A stretch of 64,000 nucleotides of DNA from assembly GCF_002019635.1 (NCBI RefSeq), contig NZ_KV917371.1:124001-188000 (forward strand), written 5' to 3'. Every line of letters begins with the position of its first letter. The first letter of the stretch is position 1. The notes below the pieces were generated by a model, which was not told where the DNA came from, did no database searches, and saw only the letters and a list, made by a program, of their open reading frames with translations. This document shows positions 34,713 through 43,337 of this stretch, in pieces. The position numbers and the translations under genes are program-made. Origin of the DNA: Metabacillus halosaccharovorans (lineage in GTDB: Bacteria; Bacillota; Bacilli; Bacillales; Bacillaceae).

Positions 34713-35150
34713 TTATATTTCTAAGCTTTGTACGGTATTCATAAGAGAACTTATGTCTTCTAGGGTTTGAACAATTTCAGAGTTTTGCAGCTCTTCCACC
34801 ACGAGCTCTCCATCCTTGTAAAGTTGATCAATCTTCTCTAAAGCTGCTTCATTTTGAGTCACAATATCCTGATGGACATCCTCAGCAATCGTTGGAGCTT
34901 CAAGGTTATTAAATTCTTCCATTTGTTGACGTAACGACTGTAGTTGGTTTTCAAGTTCGTCTCTTGAAGTTTCATCTGTCACCGCAGTCTGTATTAAATC
35001 TGGTGCTTGTTCAGCAAAATCACTTACTGATGTTAAATAACTAGTGGACTCATCAACATAATTCACCGATTTATTTATCTCATCTACTACAGAACAAGCT
35101 GAACTGATCATTAATGTAAAAATGGCAAACATCATAAAAAATCTTTTCAA
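34713..35150 (-). CDS. Lipoprotein, DUF6376-like
   Basis: A 145-residue secreted lipoprotein. The signal peptide ends in the lipobox ISSAC at residues 15-19. The mature part is acidic and helical with a coiled-coil-like centre (SRDELENQLQSLRQQMEEFNNLEAP). The start is TTG at 35150 with GGAGGGAG upstream. It resembles a small Bacillus lipoprotein family of unknown function; the family name is from memory and uncertain. Confidence 0.7.
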   Translation of the reverse strand: MKRFFMMFAIFTLMISSACSVVDEINKSVNYVDESTSYLTSVSDFAEQAPDLIQTAVTDETSRDELENQLQSLRQQMEEFNNLEAPTIAEDVHQDIVTQNEAALEKIDQLYKDGELVVEELQNSEIVQTLEDISSLMNTVQSLEI

Positions 35151-35237
35151 AAATCTCCCTCCAAATATACCAGTGTATATAATCTTATACGGATGAAGTG
35201 TAAAAAAGGTTTCATTTTACGTTTAATAGTCCATAGT

Positions 35238-35266
35238 AAAAAGGCTAACACCTTGTATTGTTAACC
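35238..35266 (-). terminator. Intrinsic terminator of the 38-residue gene
   Basis: The stem GG-TAACA/TGTTA-CC around eight bases is followed on the minus strand by TTTTTACT. Confidence 0.7.
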
Positions 35267-35281
35267 CTCTCATTTTAGAGC

Positions 35282-35398
35282 TTATTCATTTGATACAAGC
35301 CATTTTAAAAATTCCTGTTCAGGCTCAGTTAGAAACCTGCCTAAGTCTTCAGAAAAATAAAGATATAATTCTATGTATCTTTTGGCTAGAGCGTCCAT
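35282..35398 (-). CDS. Very small soluble protein, 38 residues
   Basis: A 38-codon frame starts at ATG 35398 with a strong AGGAGG seven bases upstream and ends 16 bases before a terminator. It begins MDALAKRYIELYLYFSEDLG and ends FLKWLVSNE, two likely amphipathic helices. Size, site and terminator together make it a convincing gene, probably missed by length cut-offs. I do not recognise the family. A regulatory or adaptor peptide is a guess. Confidence 0.6.
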   Translation of the reverse strand: MDALAKRYIELYLYFSEDLGRFLTEPEQEFLKWLVSNE

Positions 35399-35575
35399 TC
35401 TCTTCCTCCTGTTATGTATAAGAACTTCTTTATTTTATCATGATAGTCGATAAATGCATATGAAAATATGTAAGCATTCACAACATGTAAACTAAAAAAA
35501 ATACATAAACAAAACCACTCAAGGAAAAAATAATTGTTGATTATTAAGTCATTGTGAAATGAGGTGAACCACAAA

Positions 35576-35692
35576 ATGAAAAAACTTTTTGCAATTTTAC
35601 TTGCAGCTCTTCTTGCTACATCTGTTGTTGCATGTGACGATGCACCTGGGGAAGATGAGATTGGTGATGGTGAAATTAATGATGAAGAATAA
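35576..35692 (+). CDS. Tiny acidic lipoprotein, 38 residues
   Basis: A 38-codon frame starts at ATG 35576 with GAGGTGA nine bases upstream. It encodes a signal peptide (MKKLFAILLAALLATS) and lipobox VVAC; cleavage would leave a 19-residue lipopeptide beginning Cys-Asp-Asp and holding nine Asp/Glu residues and no basic one. A large hairpin terminator follows the stop. The family is unknown to me. Metal binding or a surface-charge role would fit but is speculation. Confidence 0.65.
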   Translation: MKKLFAILLAALLATSVVACDDAPGEDEIGDGEINDEE

Positions 35693-35708
35693 AAATATGT
35701 AGTAATAT

Positions 35709-35770
35709 GCCGTTCAGCACGGTTTTATGATCCTAATTGGATGTAAGACGATCTGAACGGTCTTTATTCT
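35709..35770 (+). terminator. Composite intrinsic terminator of the tiny lipoprotein gene
   Basis: The outer stem CCGTTCAG/CTGAACGG (35710-35717, 35753-35760) encloses GTTTTA/TAAGAC and ATCC/GGAT helices, then TCTTTATTCTT. Confidence 0.7.
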
Positions 35771-35835
35771 TGACCCCTTTGTCTCACACTTTCCAAACTA
35801 CTGAATGTCAAATCCCTTGAGATTCCACACAACTC

Positions 35836-35890
35836 CTCAATTAAATTGCCCACAATTATTTTTGAAAACATTCATATTGTGTACTATAAT
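35836..35890 (+). promoter_or_regulatory. ohrR promoter with OhrR-type operator
   Basis: -35 TTGAAA at 35862-35867 and -10 TATAAT at 35885-35890 with a 17-base spacer. Just upstream, CAATTAAATTG (35838-35848) is followed by a second CAATT copy starting 15 bases later (35853). This is the same unit and spacing as the tandem inverted repeats bound by B. subtilis OhrR. Overlap with the -35 predicts autorepression. Confidence 0.75.
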
Positions 35891-35922
35891 ACTTGTATAA
35901 ACTTTGAAAGGAACCATTGCAA

Positions 35923-36360
35923 ATGAGTGAAATGTTAAAATTAGAAAATCAAATTTGTTTTAAAATATATACAGCTGAAAGAGAAATCACCAGACTTTAC
36001 CGTGATTTACTTGGAGACTTAGACATTACTTATCCTCAATATCTTGTTTTATTGGTTTTATGGGAAGCTGATTCCATAACCGTTAAGGAGCTCGGCAAGA
36101 AATTATTCTTAGATTCAGGTACTTTAACCCCGATGCTAAAAAGGATGGAAGCAAATTATATTATTAGACGCCAGAGGTCTCTAGAAGATGAAAGAAGTGT
36201 TATTATCTCTCTTACAGATAAAGGGAAAGAAATGAAAGAAAAAGCAACATGCATTCCATCAAAGTTACTTGATAATTTATCTATGAATACGGATGAGTTA
36301 ATAAGTTTTGACAAAGCTCTGCAGACTATATTAATTCGTCTTAGAAACGAAAATAGCTAA
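35923..36360 (+). CDS. ohrR: OhrR, organic-hydroperoxide-sensing MarR-family repressor
   Basis: A 145-residue winged-helix repressor. The N-terminal LENQICFKIYTAEREITRLYRDLL carries the redox-sensing Cys12, and ITYPQYLVLLVLWE and LDSGTLTPMLKRME are near identical to B. subtilis OhrR. Oxidation of the cysteine by organic peroxides releases it from DNA. ATG 35923 is chosen with AAAGGA ten bases upstream; TTG 35917 is too close. No ohrA or ohrB peroxidase gene lies beside it, which is unusual. Confidence 0.92.
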   Translation: MSEMLKLENQICFKIYTAEREITRLYRDLLGDLDITYPQYLVLLVLWEADSITVKELGKKLFLDSGTLTPMLKRMEANYIIRRQRSLEDERSVIISLTDKGKEMKEKATCIPSKLLDNLSMNTDELISFDKALQTILIRLRNENS

Positions 36361-36392
36361 AAAAGACTCCTTTAAAAAAGAGTCTTTTTTGT
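36359..36392 (+). terminator. Intrinsic terminator of ohrR
   Basis: The stem AAAAGACTC/GAGTCTTTT begins at the stop codon, then TT. Confidence 0.85.
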
Positions 36393-36414
36393 TATGTTAT
36401 TTTTAATTGCCATC

Positions 36415-37368
36415 TTAACTGAAAAATTGATATCTGTTCTTTCCTTTTGATTTTGCAAGGTATAAGGCTTGATCCGCATTTTTCAAAAGGGAATTTACAT
36501 CGACCTTCTCTTTTGAAGTGTAGGTATCAATTCCAATACTAACGGATAATTGAGACTTATGCATATTTTGATCCCATGTAGATAAAAGTGTGAGTATGCT
36601 TTTTGAAACTTCTGTTAAAATCTCTTTTGAAGTCACATCTTCTATCACAACGATGAATTCGTCACCACCTAATCTTACCGCATAACCTGTTTGTTGTTGC
36701 TTTAGGAATAATTCAAGCCTTGAAGCAGTTTCTTTTAATATAAGGTCACCTTTTTCATGCCCATATTTATCGTTAATCGTTTTAAATCCATCTAAGTCCA
36801 AAAAGAAAATAGCTCCATCCTTGACTGAATAATGATCAAAATATTTATACAAAAAATATCGATTATAAAGCCCTGTTAAAAAATCCCGAAATGCGAGACG
36901 CTCTAATTCTAAATAGTATGAGAACATTCGGGCGATTCTTTGTAACATTCTAACACTTTTATTTGAAAACTCACTTTCCTGATGATGAACAGCACATAAT
37001 GTCCCAAACGCTTCACCAGTTCCTACAGTAATAGGGACTCCAACATATGAATGAATGTTTGCTTCCTCAAGCATATCTCTTAAATCAACAAGGACTGGTT
37101 CATTCTTTACATCCTCAATCATTAGTGGTTTGTTTTGTTTAAAATCAATTCTTTTACAGACAGTTTGATTAAGTTCGATAGACATCCCTTCACTTAGAGA
37201 GATATCTGTATCTTTATCAGATAGCTTAAGGATAATTTGTTTGTTATTAGAAAAATTCGAGAGAAAGAGCAACTTCCCAGGGAAAAACTCTTGGGCCATC
37301 TCTAAGATATCCTGTGCTAACTCATCAAAATTTTTATACATATTTATTTCATTCAAACTTATCCCCAT
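36415..37368 (-). CDS. GAF-GGDEF protein, probable diguanylate cyclase
   Basis: A 317-residue cytoplasmic protein. A GAF sensor occupies about residues 10-145 (VGVPITVGTGEAFGTLCAVHH), followed by a GGDEF domain (DFLTGLYNRYFLYKYF, FFLDLDGFKTIND, RLGGDEFIVVIED). The intact GGDEF signature predicts synthesis of cyclic di-GMP. I see no clear RxxD inhibitory site in the expected place. ATG 37368 has GGAG eight bases upstream; a GTG three codons earlier lacks spacing. The GAF ligand is unknown. Confidence 0.9.
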   Translation of the reverse strand: MGISLNEINMYKNFDELAQDILEMAQEFFPGKLLFLSNFSNNKQIILKLSDKDTDISLSEGMSIELNQTVCKRIDFKQNKPLMIEDVKNEPVLVDLRDMLEEANIHSYVGVPITVGTGEAFGTLCAVHHQESEFSNKSVRMLQRIARMFSYYLELERLAFRDFLTGLYNRYFLYKYFDHYSVKDGAIFFLDLDGFKTINDKYGHEKGDLILKETASRLELFLKQQQTGYAVRLGGDEFIVVIEDVTSKEILTEVSKSILTLLSTWDQNMHKSQLSVSIGIDTYTSKEKVDVNSLLKNADQALYLAKSKGKNRYQFFS

Positions 37369-37465
37369 AAAAAACACTCCATTTTAATAAAAGAATCCTC
37401 TCCAACCTTTTTCTTATAAGATACATCTTATATTTATCTTTCATTATATCTTATCCCGAAAAAAA

Positions 37466-37504
37466 TAAAAGAAGCCCTTTTCATTCAAAAAGAAAAGAGG
37501 CTTA
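37466..37504 (-). terminator. Intrinsic terminator of the GH115-like gene
   Basis: The stem formed by GAAGCC-TTTTC and GAAAA-GGCTT, then TTTTATTTTTTTC on the minus strand. Confidence 0.8.
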
Positions 37505-37521
37505 CAGCCATAATATACTTA

Positions 37522-39597
37522 TTAAAATCCCATTATATCCTGAAACTTTTCAGATAATTTTCTTGCTAGTTCATCATCAGATAAAGGCTTGCGATGTGTA
37601 TTTTCTAAATAAATGTATTTTTCAGTTTCAGGCATCACATATTCTTTATACCATAAGAAGAAGTCAGGGCTATCTCCTTGCATTCTAATATATTTTCGCA
37701 ATGCTTCAAGTGAATATAGTGTACTTTTTACATTTGTCAGCCAATCAGCACGATAAAAATGGTTCCACTTTCCATGTTCTGACTTTTTAAATGCCTGCAA
37801 ACTTTCTTGATAAGCCCAAATGGATTCCGACACCTGGACAAATGCAAGTGGATAATGCTGAATAGTGAAACTTTTGTATCCCTTACACAACGAAATAAAA
37901 CCTTTGCAGCCACTTACATGCAATTCTACTTGAGAAACAAAAAGATCATAAAACCTTTGCTTTTCAGAGGTTGAAAGTTTTAATGAAAGTTTATGACATT
38001 TATTTAATAGATTTTCCCAGCCTATTAATCCATCTTGACATTTTTCATAAAACCAATTTACTTGATCAATAAATGGAATTTCACCCGTTGCCCAAAATAA
38101 CTTTTCATTAACAGAGTTCTCTCTATTTTGCAGCCAATGACTAATGATTTTTCTTGCATTGTGATGATAAAATCCCTCACCTGCTCGGTCATCCTCATTT
38201 TGACCATACTTAATTGTTTTTTCAAAGTAGCTTTTGTAGAGCTTGGTCATTTGATCATGATAGCTTAAATAAAATCGCTTTATAAACTGTTGAAGATGTA
38301 CTTCAACATCAACAGTACCATATCTCCATAATTGACTGACTAGATCTAAAGGATAAAGATGCTGACGGATATTACCACTGTTTAATAAAAGATAAGATGT
38401 AGCTCCTGAAGCAAATGATTTTTCAATTTCCTCTTTTATTAATTGAGGTGGAGATGGAAACATGGTTAAATGATTTGATGCCTGAAGATCATGAAATGTA
38501 ACATGATAATAAATTCCATGCTCTCCTGAATCATTTTCGGTTGGCAAAGAAGGAATTCGATAATTTTCGTTTCCCTGTCTCCTTGAAACCATCTTTCCAT
38601 ATCCATTATCTGCCCATATTTTCATTATTTGATCAGGCACATGAATATGTCCTTGTTTATATAACTCCGCGATCTCACCATAAAGAGCCATACTGCAAAC
38701 CGGCTGTTCGATTGCATCACATAACATTTCATATTGCCTGTGAACGACTTTAGAAATCATCGCTCCTCTTTTTTCCGGTGTATCGAATTCCGGGTCATAC
38801 TGCCAAAAAGGTGCATCTCCTTGCCCCCGAAAGGAAAGTACCCAAACAATGTTTTGGTCCTTTTGTTTTTGAATGGCTTCAGTCCATAATGCTTCAAACA
38901 AATCAGGATGTTCTTTATAGCTTGGTTTTTTACCGGTATATGCACGCAAAAACATTTCTGCGCCTAGTGGCTCAGCATGATGATGTGTGACCCATAAACC
39001 CATCTCTGCAGCTAACTCTGCATGAATTCCTGCTTTAGGAAGATCAGTTCCGGGTATCACCATATTCCCTCCACATCGTAATAAGGCTTCAAATACGGGA
39101 TACCAAACCTCTTTAGAAGGTGGGTATTCTTCTTTCCATCCAATTAAACAGACCTCATCATTTACAAACCAGCCTCTATATTTTACTAGATGTTCCTTAG
39201 ATACATAATCTATGGTAGGAATAAGGACTTCCGATTTTTGCTCAACATCCAAATCTCCCCAAAACCAAAAAGGATCTATATTTAAATATTGTTGGCTATA
39301 ATGTAGTAAGCCATAAACTAGTCCAAGATCGTCATACCCGATTATGTTTAGTATCCATTTTTCATTAATTTGTTGGAAGCGAAAACAAAATGCTTCAGGT
39401 CTTGTAGGACACTCTTTTCCACCTTTTGCATAGTTAATAATAATTGTTGCCTCTTGTTCTGCTGCTGTTTTTAGTATTGGCTGACAGCCAAATATCTTTT
39501 TGTGATCTCTTTTGATCATATCAAGGGCATGTTGGACAGGAGTTGATATTTTCTGAGGAACAGAAATAATACAATTTGCTTTCACGACTACATGCAT
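37522..39597 (-). CDS. GH115-like glycoside hydrolase (alpha-glucuronidase family)
   Basis: A 691-residue cytoplasmic enzyme. An N-terminal alpha/beta domain with YDDLGLVYGLLHYSQQYLNIDPFWFWGD leads into a TIM barrel (YRGWFVNDEVCLIGW, GGNMVIPGTDLPKAG, GLWVTHHHAEPLG, VWVLSFRGQGDAPFW) and an all-helical region. This order resembles family GH115, which removes glucuronic acid from xylan. It lacks a signal peptide and is shorter than most GH115 proteins, apparently missing the C-terminal domain, so it may act on imported oligosaccharides. No other xylan gene is adjacent. Confidence 0.75.
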   Translation of the reverse strand: MHVVVKANCIISVPQKISTPVQHALDMIKRDHKKIFGCQPILKTAAEQEATIIINYAKGGKECPTRPEAFCFRFQQINEKWILNIIGYDDLGLVYGLLHYSQQYLNIDPFWFWGDLDVEQKSEVLIPTIDYVSKEHLVKYRGWFVNDEVCLIGWKEEYPPSKEVWYPVFEALLRCGGNMVIPGTDLPKAGIHAELAAEMGLWVTHHHAEPLGAEMFLRAYTGKKPSYKEHPDLFEALWTEAIQKQKDQNIVWVLSFRGQGDAPFWQYDPEFDTPEKRGAMISKVVHRQYEMLCDAIEQPVCSMALYGEIAELYKQGHIHVPDQIMKIWADNGYGKMVSRRQGNENYRIPSLPTENDSGEHGIYYHVTFHDLQASNHLTMFPSPPQLIKEEIEKSFASGATSYLLLNSGNIRQHLYPLDLVSQLWRYGTVDVEVHLQQFIKRFYLSYHDQMTKLYKSYFEKTIKYGQNEDDRAGEGFYHHNARKIISHWLQNRENSVNEKLFWATGEIPFIDQVNWFYEKCQDGLIGWENLLNKCHKLSLKLSTSEKQRFYDLFVSQVELHVSGCKGFISLCKGYKSFTIQHYPLAFVQVSESIWAYQESLQAFKKSEHGKWNHFYRADWLTNVKSTLYSLEALRKYIRMQGDSPDFFLWYKEYVMPETEKYIYLENTHRKPLSDDELARKLSEKFQDIMGF

Positions 39598-39964
39598 AAA
39601 TTCACCTTCTCCTTTCCTCTGTTAGGAACTTTAAACTATACTCAACCTTGCTTTTCATTTCTTTCCTATTTTAATAGAAATTTTGCAGATTCCATATTTA
39701 ATAAACAGTGTCTTTGTGTTAGAAAACAGATGTAAAGTTAAATAACTGTTTAATATAGGTATTTAAGAGTATTCGAATAATATGAAAAGGAGTTAAAGGA
39801 TATTTTATCCAAATGTAGAATGATAGGGATAGAGGATAATTGACAAAAAATGTCTCATATTGTGTTAAAGACATTGTCTCTTTGAATGGTTGGTATAGGA
39901 TTTATATCATTTTGTGTTACAAAGTAATGTCATACTTTAAACTTTTACATTTAAAGGAGAACAA
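39598..39964. other. 367-bp divergent intergenic region
   Basis: This AT-rich gap separates two divergent genes and no credible small gene is visible. TTGACA at 39840-39845 lacks a good -10 at 17 bases. An imperfect direct repeat beginning TTGTGTTA occurs at 39860 and 39912. Promoters for both genes must lie here, but I cannot place them. Confidence 0.5.
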
Positions 39965-40183
39965 ATGAATAGCCAACAAAAGTTCGATAAAATTAATCTA
40001 ATTCTAAAACATAATGAAGTGACACAATTATTTATTTCTGTTCTTCAAGAACTGGATAAGTTAAAAACAACTGATGTTGAAGATCAACTTCTTAAAGTTA
40101 AAATGAGACAAAACTTGCTTATTATCCAAGAAAAGTTAATCTCACTTCAACTATCGATTCTTGGTGATGAGCATGAATCATGA
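39965..40183 (+). CDS. Small helical protein, 72 residues, unknown
   Basis: A 72-residue soluble protein with a regular heptad-like pattern of leucine and isoleucine (INLILKHNEVTQLFISVLQEL...LLIIQEKLISLQLSIL), probably forming helical hairpins or coiled coils. AAAGGAGAACAA precedes the ATG, and a perfect terminator follows the stop. I do not recognise a family. Its isolated position gives no functional clue. Confidence 0.65.
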   Translation: MNSQQKFDKINLILKHNEVTQLFISVLQELDKLKTTDVEDQLLKVKMRQNLLIIQEKLISLQLSILGDEHES

Positions 40184-40186
40184 AAA

Positions 40187-40216
40187 CAGGCAGAACAAGA
40201 TCGTTCTGCCTGTATG
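40187..40216. terminator. Bidirectional hairpin terminator
   Basis: The perfect stem ACAGGCAGAAC/GTTCTGCCTGT lies between convergent genes, with TTTTC on the minus strand. Confidence 0.8.
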
Positions 40217-40220
40217 TTCC

Positions 40221-42581
40221 TTATAATGGTGCATTTACTTCTAAATCATCTATTTGTTTTTCTACATATTGAACATCTTTACGTGCATTATATCGATCCG
40301 CTTTTTCAACTGTTACAGTAATATTATAATCCGGTATGCCGGCATATTTTTCATATCTGCCTCTTGGGAGTAAAAAGTTCCCTTCAGGAAAGTGTACTTC
40401 AAGGTTTCCGCTAGCAATGTCAACAAATTTCGCTCTACCTTGAAAAACACCAAATCCATTGTAGACAACAATGCCTTCTCCTTCTGCAATACTTATTTGT
40501 TTTGCATCTTCAGCATTCATTAAGACATCATAACGATCAGCTCCGTTGAATGGATCTGTTTCTTTATAAACCATTGAGTTAAATTGTTTACCACGTCGTG
40601 AAGTAACAACAAATTGTCCTTCTTTCTTTCCTAATTCAGGGATCTCCACAGAAATCAAGTTCCCTTTTCCATCAGACGTTGGGCACACTCCGCCTTCACA
40701 AAGCCAGGCTCCACCCCATTGAAATACATCACCTTGTTTTTTTAAGTGTTGAATTCCATTATAGTCACGATTTGCGATTGCAATTTCATCCCTAATTTCC
40801 TGTCCTGATGTAAATTCTACAAGATGAGCTGTTTCAGGCTTAACCCGCTTCGCTAAATCAATATAAATCTTCCATTCTGCACGCGCTTCTTCAATTTCAT
40901 TTTTGTTTCCTTCAATTTGTGGTGAAAAATACACCATACGTTCTGTCGAGGTTGATGTTCCCCCTCCTTCTTGCTCATACCTCGTTTTTGCAGGGAGAAC
41001 AATAACAGCTTCTTTCGCATCAACAAGTGTAGATGTATTCAAAATAATATCCTGGTGCACACGTATATCCAGTTCAGATAAAGCTTTTTCTACAAAATCC
41101 GGATCAGGCATTGTTTCCAAGAAATTACCGCCTGATAAATAATAGAGCTTAATTTTTCGTTCGTGATCATCGGGCAGTACGATGTTTTCTAAGGTAACTC
41201 CTACAATATCTCCCTGCCATTTTGGTAATTCAAAACCCCAAATTTGTTCCATTCGTTTCGCATTCTCTTCGTCAAACCCGCTTCCTGGCAGAACAAATGG
41301 GTCTGCCCCCATCTCTCCTGATCCTTGTACAGAAGAATGACCTCGGAATGGCATTAAACCACTGTTCTTACGTCCAAGATATCCGCGTAAAAGGGCGAGA
41401 TTTGCCACTTGTGAAATATTATCTGTTGCAAACGAATGCATGGTTAGTCCTAAAGCCCAAGCAAAGACTGCATTTTTACTTCTTGCTAATAACTCTGCCA
41501 GCTCTATGATTCTCTCTTTTGAAATACCGGAAGACTTGATGATATCATCCCATGATTGTTGTTTCACATGGTTTACTAAATCTTCATATCCATTTACATG
41601 TTGTTGCACAAACTCATGGTTAATTGCTGATCCATAATGTCTATCTTCCATCTCAAACCAATGTTTCATAATACCATGCATAAAGGCAATGTCCCCGCCA
41701 ATATTGACTTGATAGAAATCATCAGCTAATTTGGTACCAAAAAGGGCTGATTCCATATTTGATGGGATCCAATACTTATCCATTGCCGGTTCGCTATATG
41801 GGTTAACCACGATAATTTTCGTTCCTCTTTTTTTGGCTTCCAGCATATATTTTGTTGATACTGGTGAAGCATTTGAGGCTACACTTCCCCAAAACAGTAA
41901 TACATCAGTGCCAAACCAATCTTGATAATTTGCTGTTGAAGCTCCTACACCAATTGAACGCTTTAACGCTGTTTTACTTGGTGAGTGGCAAATGCGTGAA
42001 GCATTGTCAATATTATTTGTCCCAAGGAATCTAGCTACTTTCCCAGCAACATAATATGATTCATTCGTAATTCCTCTTGAGGTTAAATAAAATGCATATT
42101 GCTTTGGATCCAATTGCTTCATTTTATTTGCAATGATCTCCATCGCTTCGTCCCATGTTAGCCGAGAGAACTTTCTCTCACCTTTACGACGAATAAGCGG
42201 GTATGGAATACGTCCCAATTTTCTTAAGTCTGTGCTACTATATTTTCGTAGTTCATCGATGTCAGCATGAACAACTTCTTCTTTTAAAGCTGGCATTGTG
42301 TTGAGTCTTAATACATTCATTCTCGTTGTACACATATGCGGACCTTTTAACGTCTGATCTTGTAGCCCTGAAACGCCTAAAGCACAGCCATCACAAACAC
42401 CCTGTGTTAGAATACGTGTTGCATATCCAATATTGTCTTTGTTATCCCAAGCAACTTTCATTGTATCTCTAAAATGATGAGGCTTCACCTTGCCTAGTCC
42501 AAATGGAATTGGACTAACCCAGTGCTTTGGCTGAGGTGTTTTTGTCGCTTTTATTGGTCCTTGATGTTTTGTCTCTCCCAT
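40221..42581 (-). CDS. FdhF/YdeP-family molybdopterin oxidoreductase
   Basis: A 786-residue relative of formate dehydrogenase alpha subunits. It has an N-terminal cysteine cluster (GVCDGCALGVSGLQ...MCTTRMN) in place of the classical 4Fe-4S box, then molybdopterin-binding segments (SNMESALFG, GRKNSGLMPFRGHSSVQGSGEMG) and a C-terminal domain with RRGKQFNSMVYKETDPFNGADR. YdeP-type enzymes are cytoplasmic and of unsettled substrate; formate is often assumed. The neighbouring fdhD, moaA and OFA carrier fit. Expression is probably set by the leader at 42690-42765. Confidence 0.87.
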   Translation of the reverse strand: MGETKHQGPIKATKTPQPKHWVSPIPFGLGKVKPHHFRDTMKVAWDNKDNIGYATRILTQGVCDGCALGVSGLQDQTLKGPHMCTTRMNVLRLNTMPALKEEVVHADIDELRKYSSTDLRKLGRIPYPLIRRKGERKFSRLTWDEAMEIIANKMKQLDPKQYAFYLTSRGITNESYYVAGKVARFLGTNNIDNASRICHSPSKTALKRSIGVGASTANYQDWFGTDVLLFWGSVASNASPVSTKYMLEAKKRGTKIIVVNPYSEPAMDKYWIPSNMESALFGTKLADDFYQVNIGGDIAFMHGIMKHWFEMEDRHYGSAINHEFVQQHVNGYEDLVNHVKQQSWDDIIKSSGISKERIIELAELLARSKNAVFAWALGLTMHSFATDNISQVANLALLRGYLGRKNSGLMPFRGHSSVQGSGEMGADPFVLPGSGFDEENAKRMEQIWGFELPKWQGDIVGVTLENIVLPDDHERKIKLYYLSGGNFLETMPDPDFVEKALSELDIRVHQDIILNTSTLVDAKEAVIVLPAKTRYEQEGGGTSTSTERMVYFSPQIEGNKNEIEEARAEWKIYIDLAKRVKPETAHLVEFTSGQEIRDEIAIANRDYNGIQHLKKQGDVFQWGGAWLCEGGVCPTSDGKGNLISVEIPELGKKEGQFVVTSRRGKQFNSMVYKETDPFNGADRYDVLMNAEDAKQISIAEGEGIVVYNGFGVFQGRAKFVDIASGNLEVHFPEGNFLLPRGRYEKYAGIPDYNITVTVEKADRYNARKDVQYVEKQIDDLEVNAPL

Positions 42582-42689
42582 TTGAAATCACTCCTCGTTA
42601 TAAAATTTATTTAATAAGTTACATTGTAATAAAGTTTCGGAAAGGTCCTCTATGCAAAGTTTATTAATTGATTTTAGTTTGTATAAAGA

Positions 42690-42765
42690 AAAAACCACCG
42701 TAGACTCTTATCTTAAAAGGTGCAGAGTATCACGGTGGTTAGTCTTTTGCAGGATCGCTACCAAG
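42690..42765 (-). promoter_or_regulatory. Putative leader RNA with attenuator, upstream of the FdhF/YdeP gene
   Basis: On the minus strand the block GTAGCGATCCTGC plus GACTAACC (42762-42737) runs straight into a terminator: arms 42740-42725 and 42707-42692 (ACCACCGT/ACGGTGGT outer stem), then TTTTTTC. The gene starts about 105 bases later. The same block precedes the terminator in the leader of the OFA carrier (44757-44922), which suggests ligand- or protein-controlled attenuation. The rest of 42582-42905 shows nothing further I can name. Confidence 0.6.
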
Positions 42766-42905
42766 TGCCATACCAGTTATTTTATTTTAATACATACTTA
42801 AGGTTTGGTCATATTATTCAGCTCTTAAACTATTTGTTATATAGTTAGATGAGCTTACGGCGATTATTTTAGAAAACTGTTATTCTATAGCATTCCTCAT
42901 GACCC

Positions 42906-43265
42906 TTATTTAATAAACTTTTGCTGCAGGTCTTCATCAAAAACAAAGATGGACATCCCAAAGTCTCTGTCAATATCGATATCTACAAATAAGTCAACGA
43001 ATTTACAACCTAAAAACTCTTCCATCTCTAGAGGAGGGTTCTTTCTGTAAATTTGTTTTACCATTTCAGTTCTTGCAGATCGTAACGCCTGTTTCCCTTC
43101 ATCTGCACTAGCAATAAATCTTTCGACTGGTGATAGATTGCCTTCCATTTCACAGATTGCCCAGTTTTTACAAAACGTTGTTGTAATTTTACTAGGACCT
43201 TTACCCATGTGCTTTTTTCGGAAAGAGCGAACGATATTACTAAATTCTGCTTCGTACTTGTTCAT
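42906..43265 (-). CDS. DUF2294 / MpsC-domain protein
   Basis: A 119-residue soluble protein of the PF10057 family (DUF2294, named after MpsC of an alkaliphile Na+-translocating system). Typical segments are IVRSFRKKHMGKGPSKITTTFCKNWAICEMEGNLSPVERF and RTEMVKQIYRK. TAGGAGGATATT precedes the ATG. It lies between the OFA carrier and the oxidoreductase on the same strand. Such genes often accompany formate dehydrogenases in Bacilli, and the molecular role is unknown. Confidence 0.8.
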   Translation of the reverse strand: MNKYEAEFSNIVRSFRKKHMGKGPSKITTTFCKNWAICEMEGNLSPVERFIASADEGKQALRSARTEMVKQIYRKNPPLEMEEFLGCKFVDLFVDIDIDRDFGMSIFVFDEDLQQKFIK

Positions 43266-43337
43266 AATATCCTCCTACCCACTAGAGGTTTTAGCATGAG
43301 GTATTTTACCATACCTTATGCATTTGTGGAAGTATTA

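Noticed and set aside
39840-39868. TTGACA as a promoter for the 72-residue gene
   Set aside because: At 17 bases the -10 candidate is TGTTAA, only three of six matches, and nothing better lies nearby.
42690-42765. T-box leader interpretation of the fdh leader
   Set aside because: The T-box core (AGGGTGGNACCGCG) and a specifier loop are absent; GGTGGT here belongs to the terminator stem.
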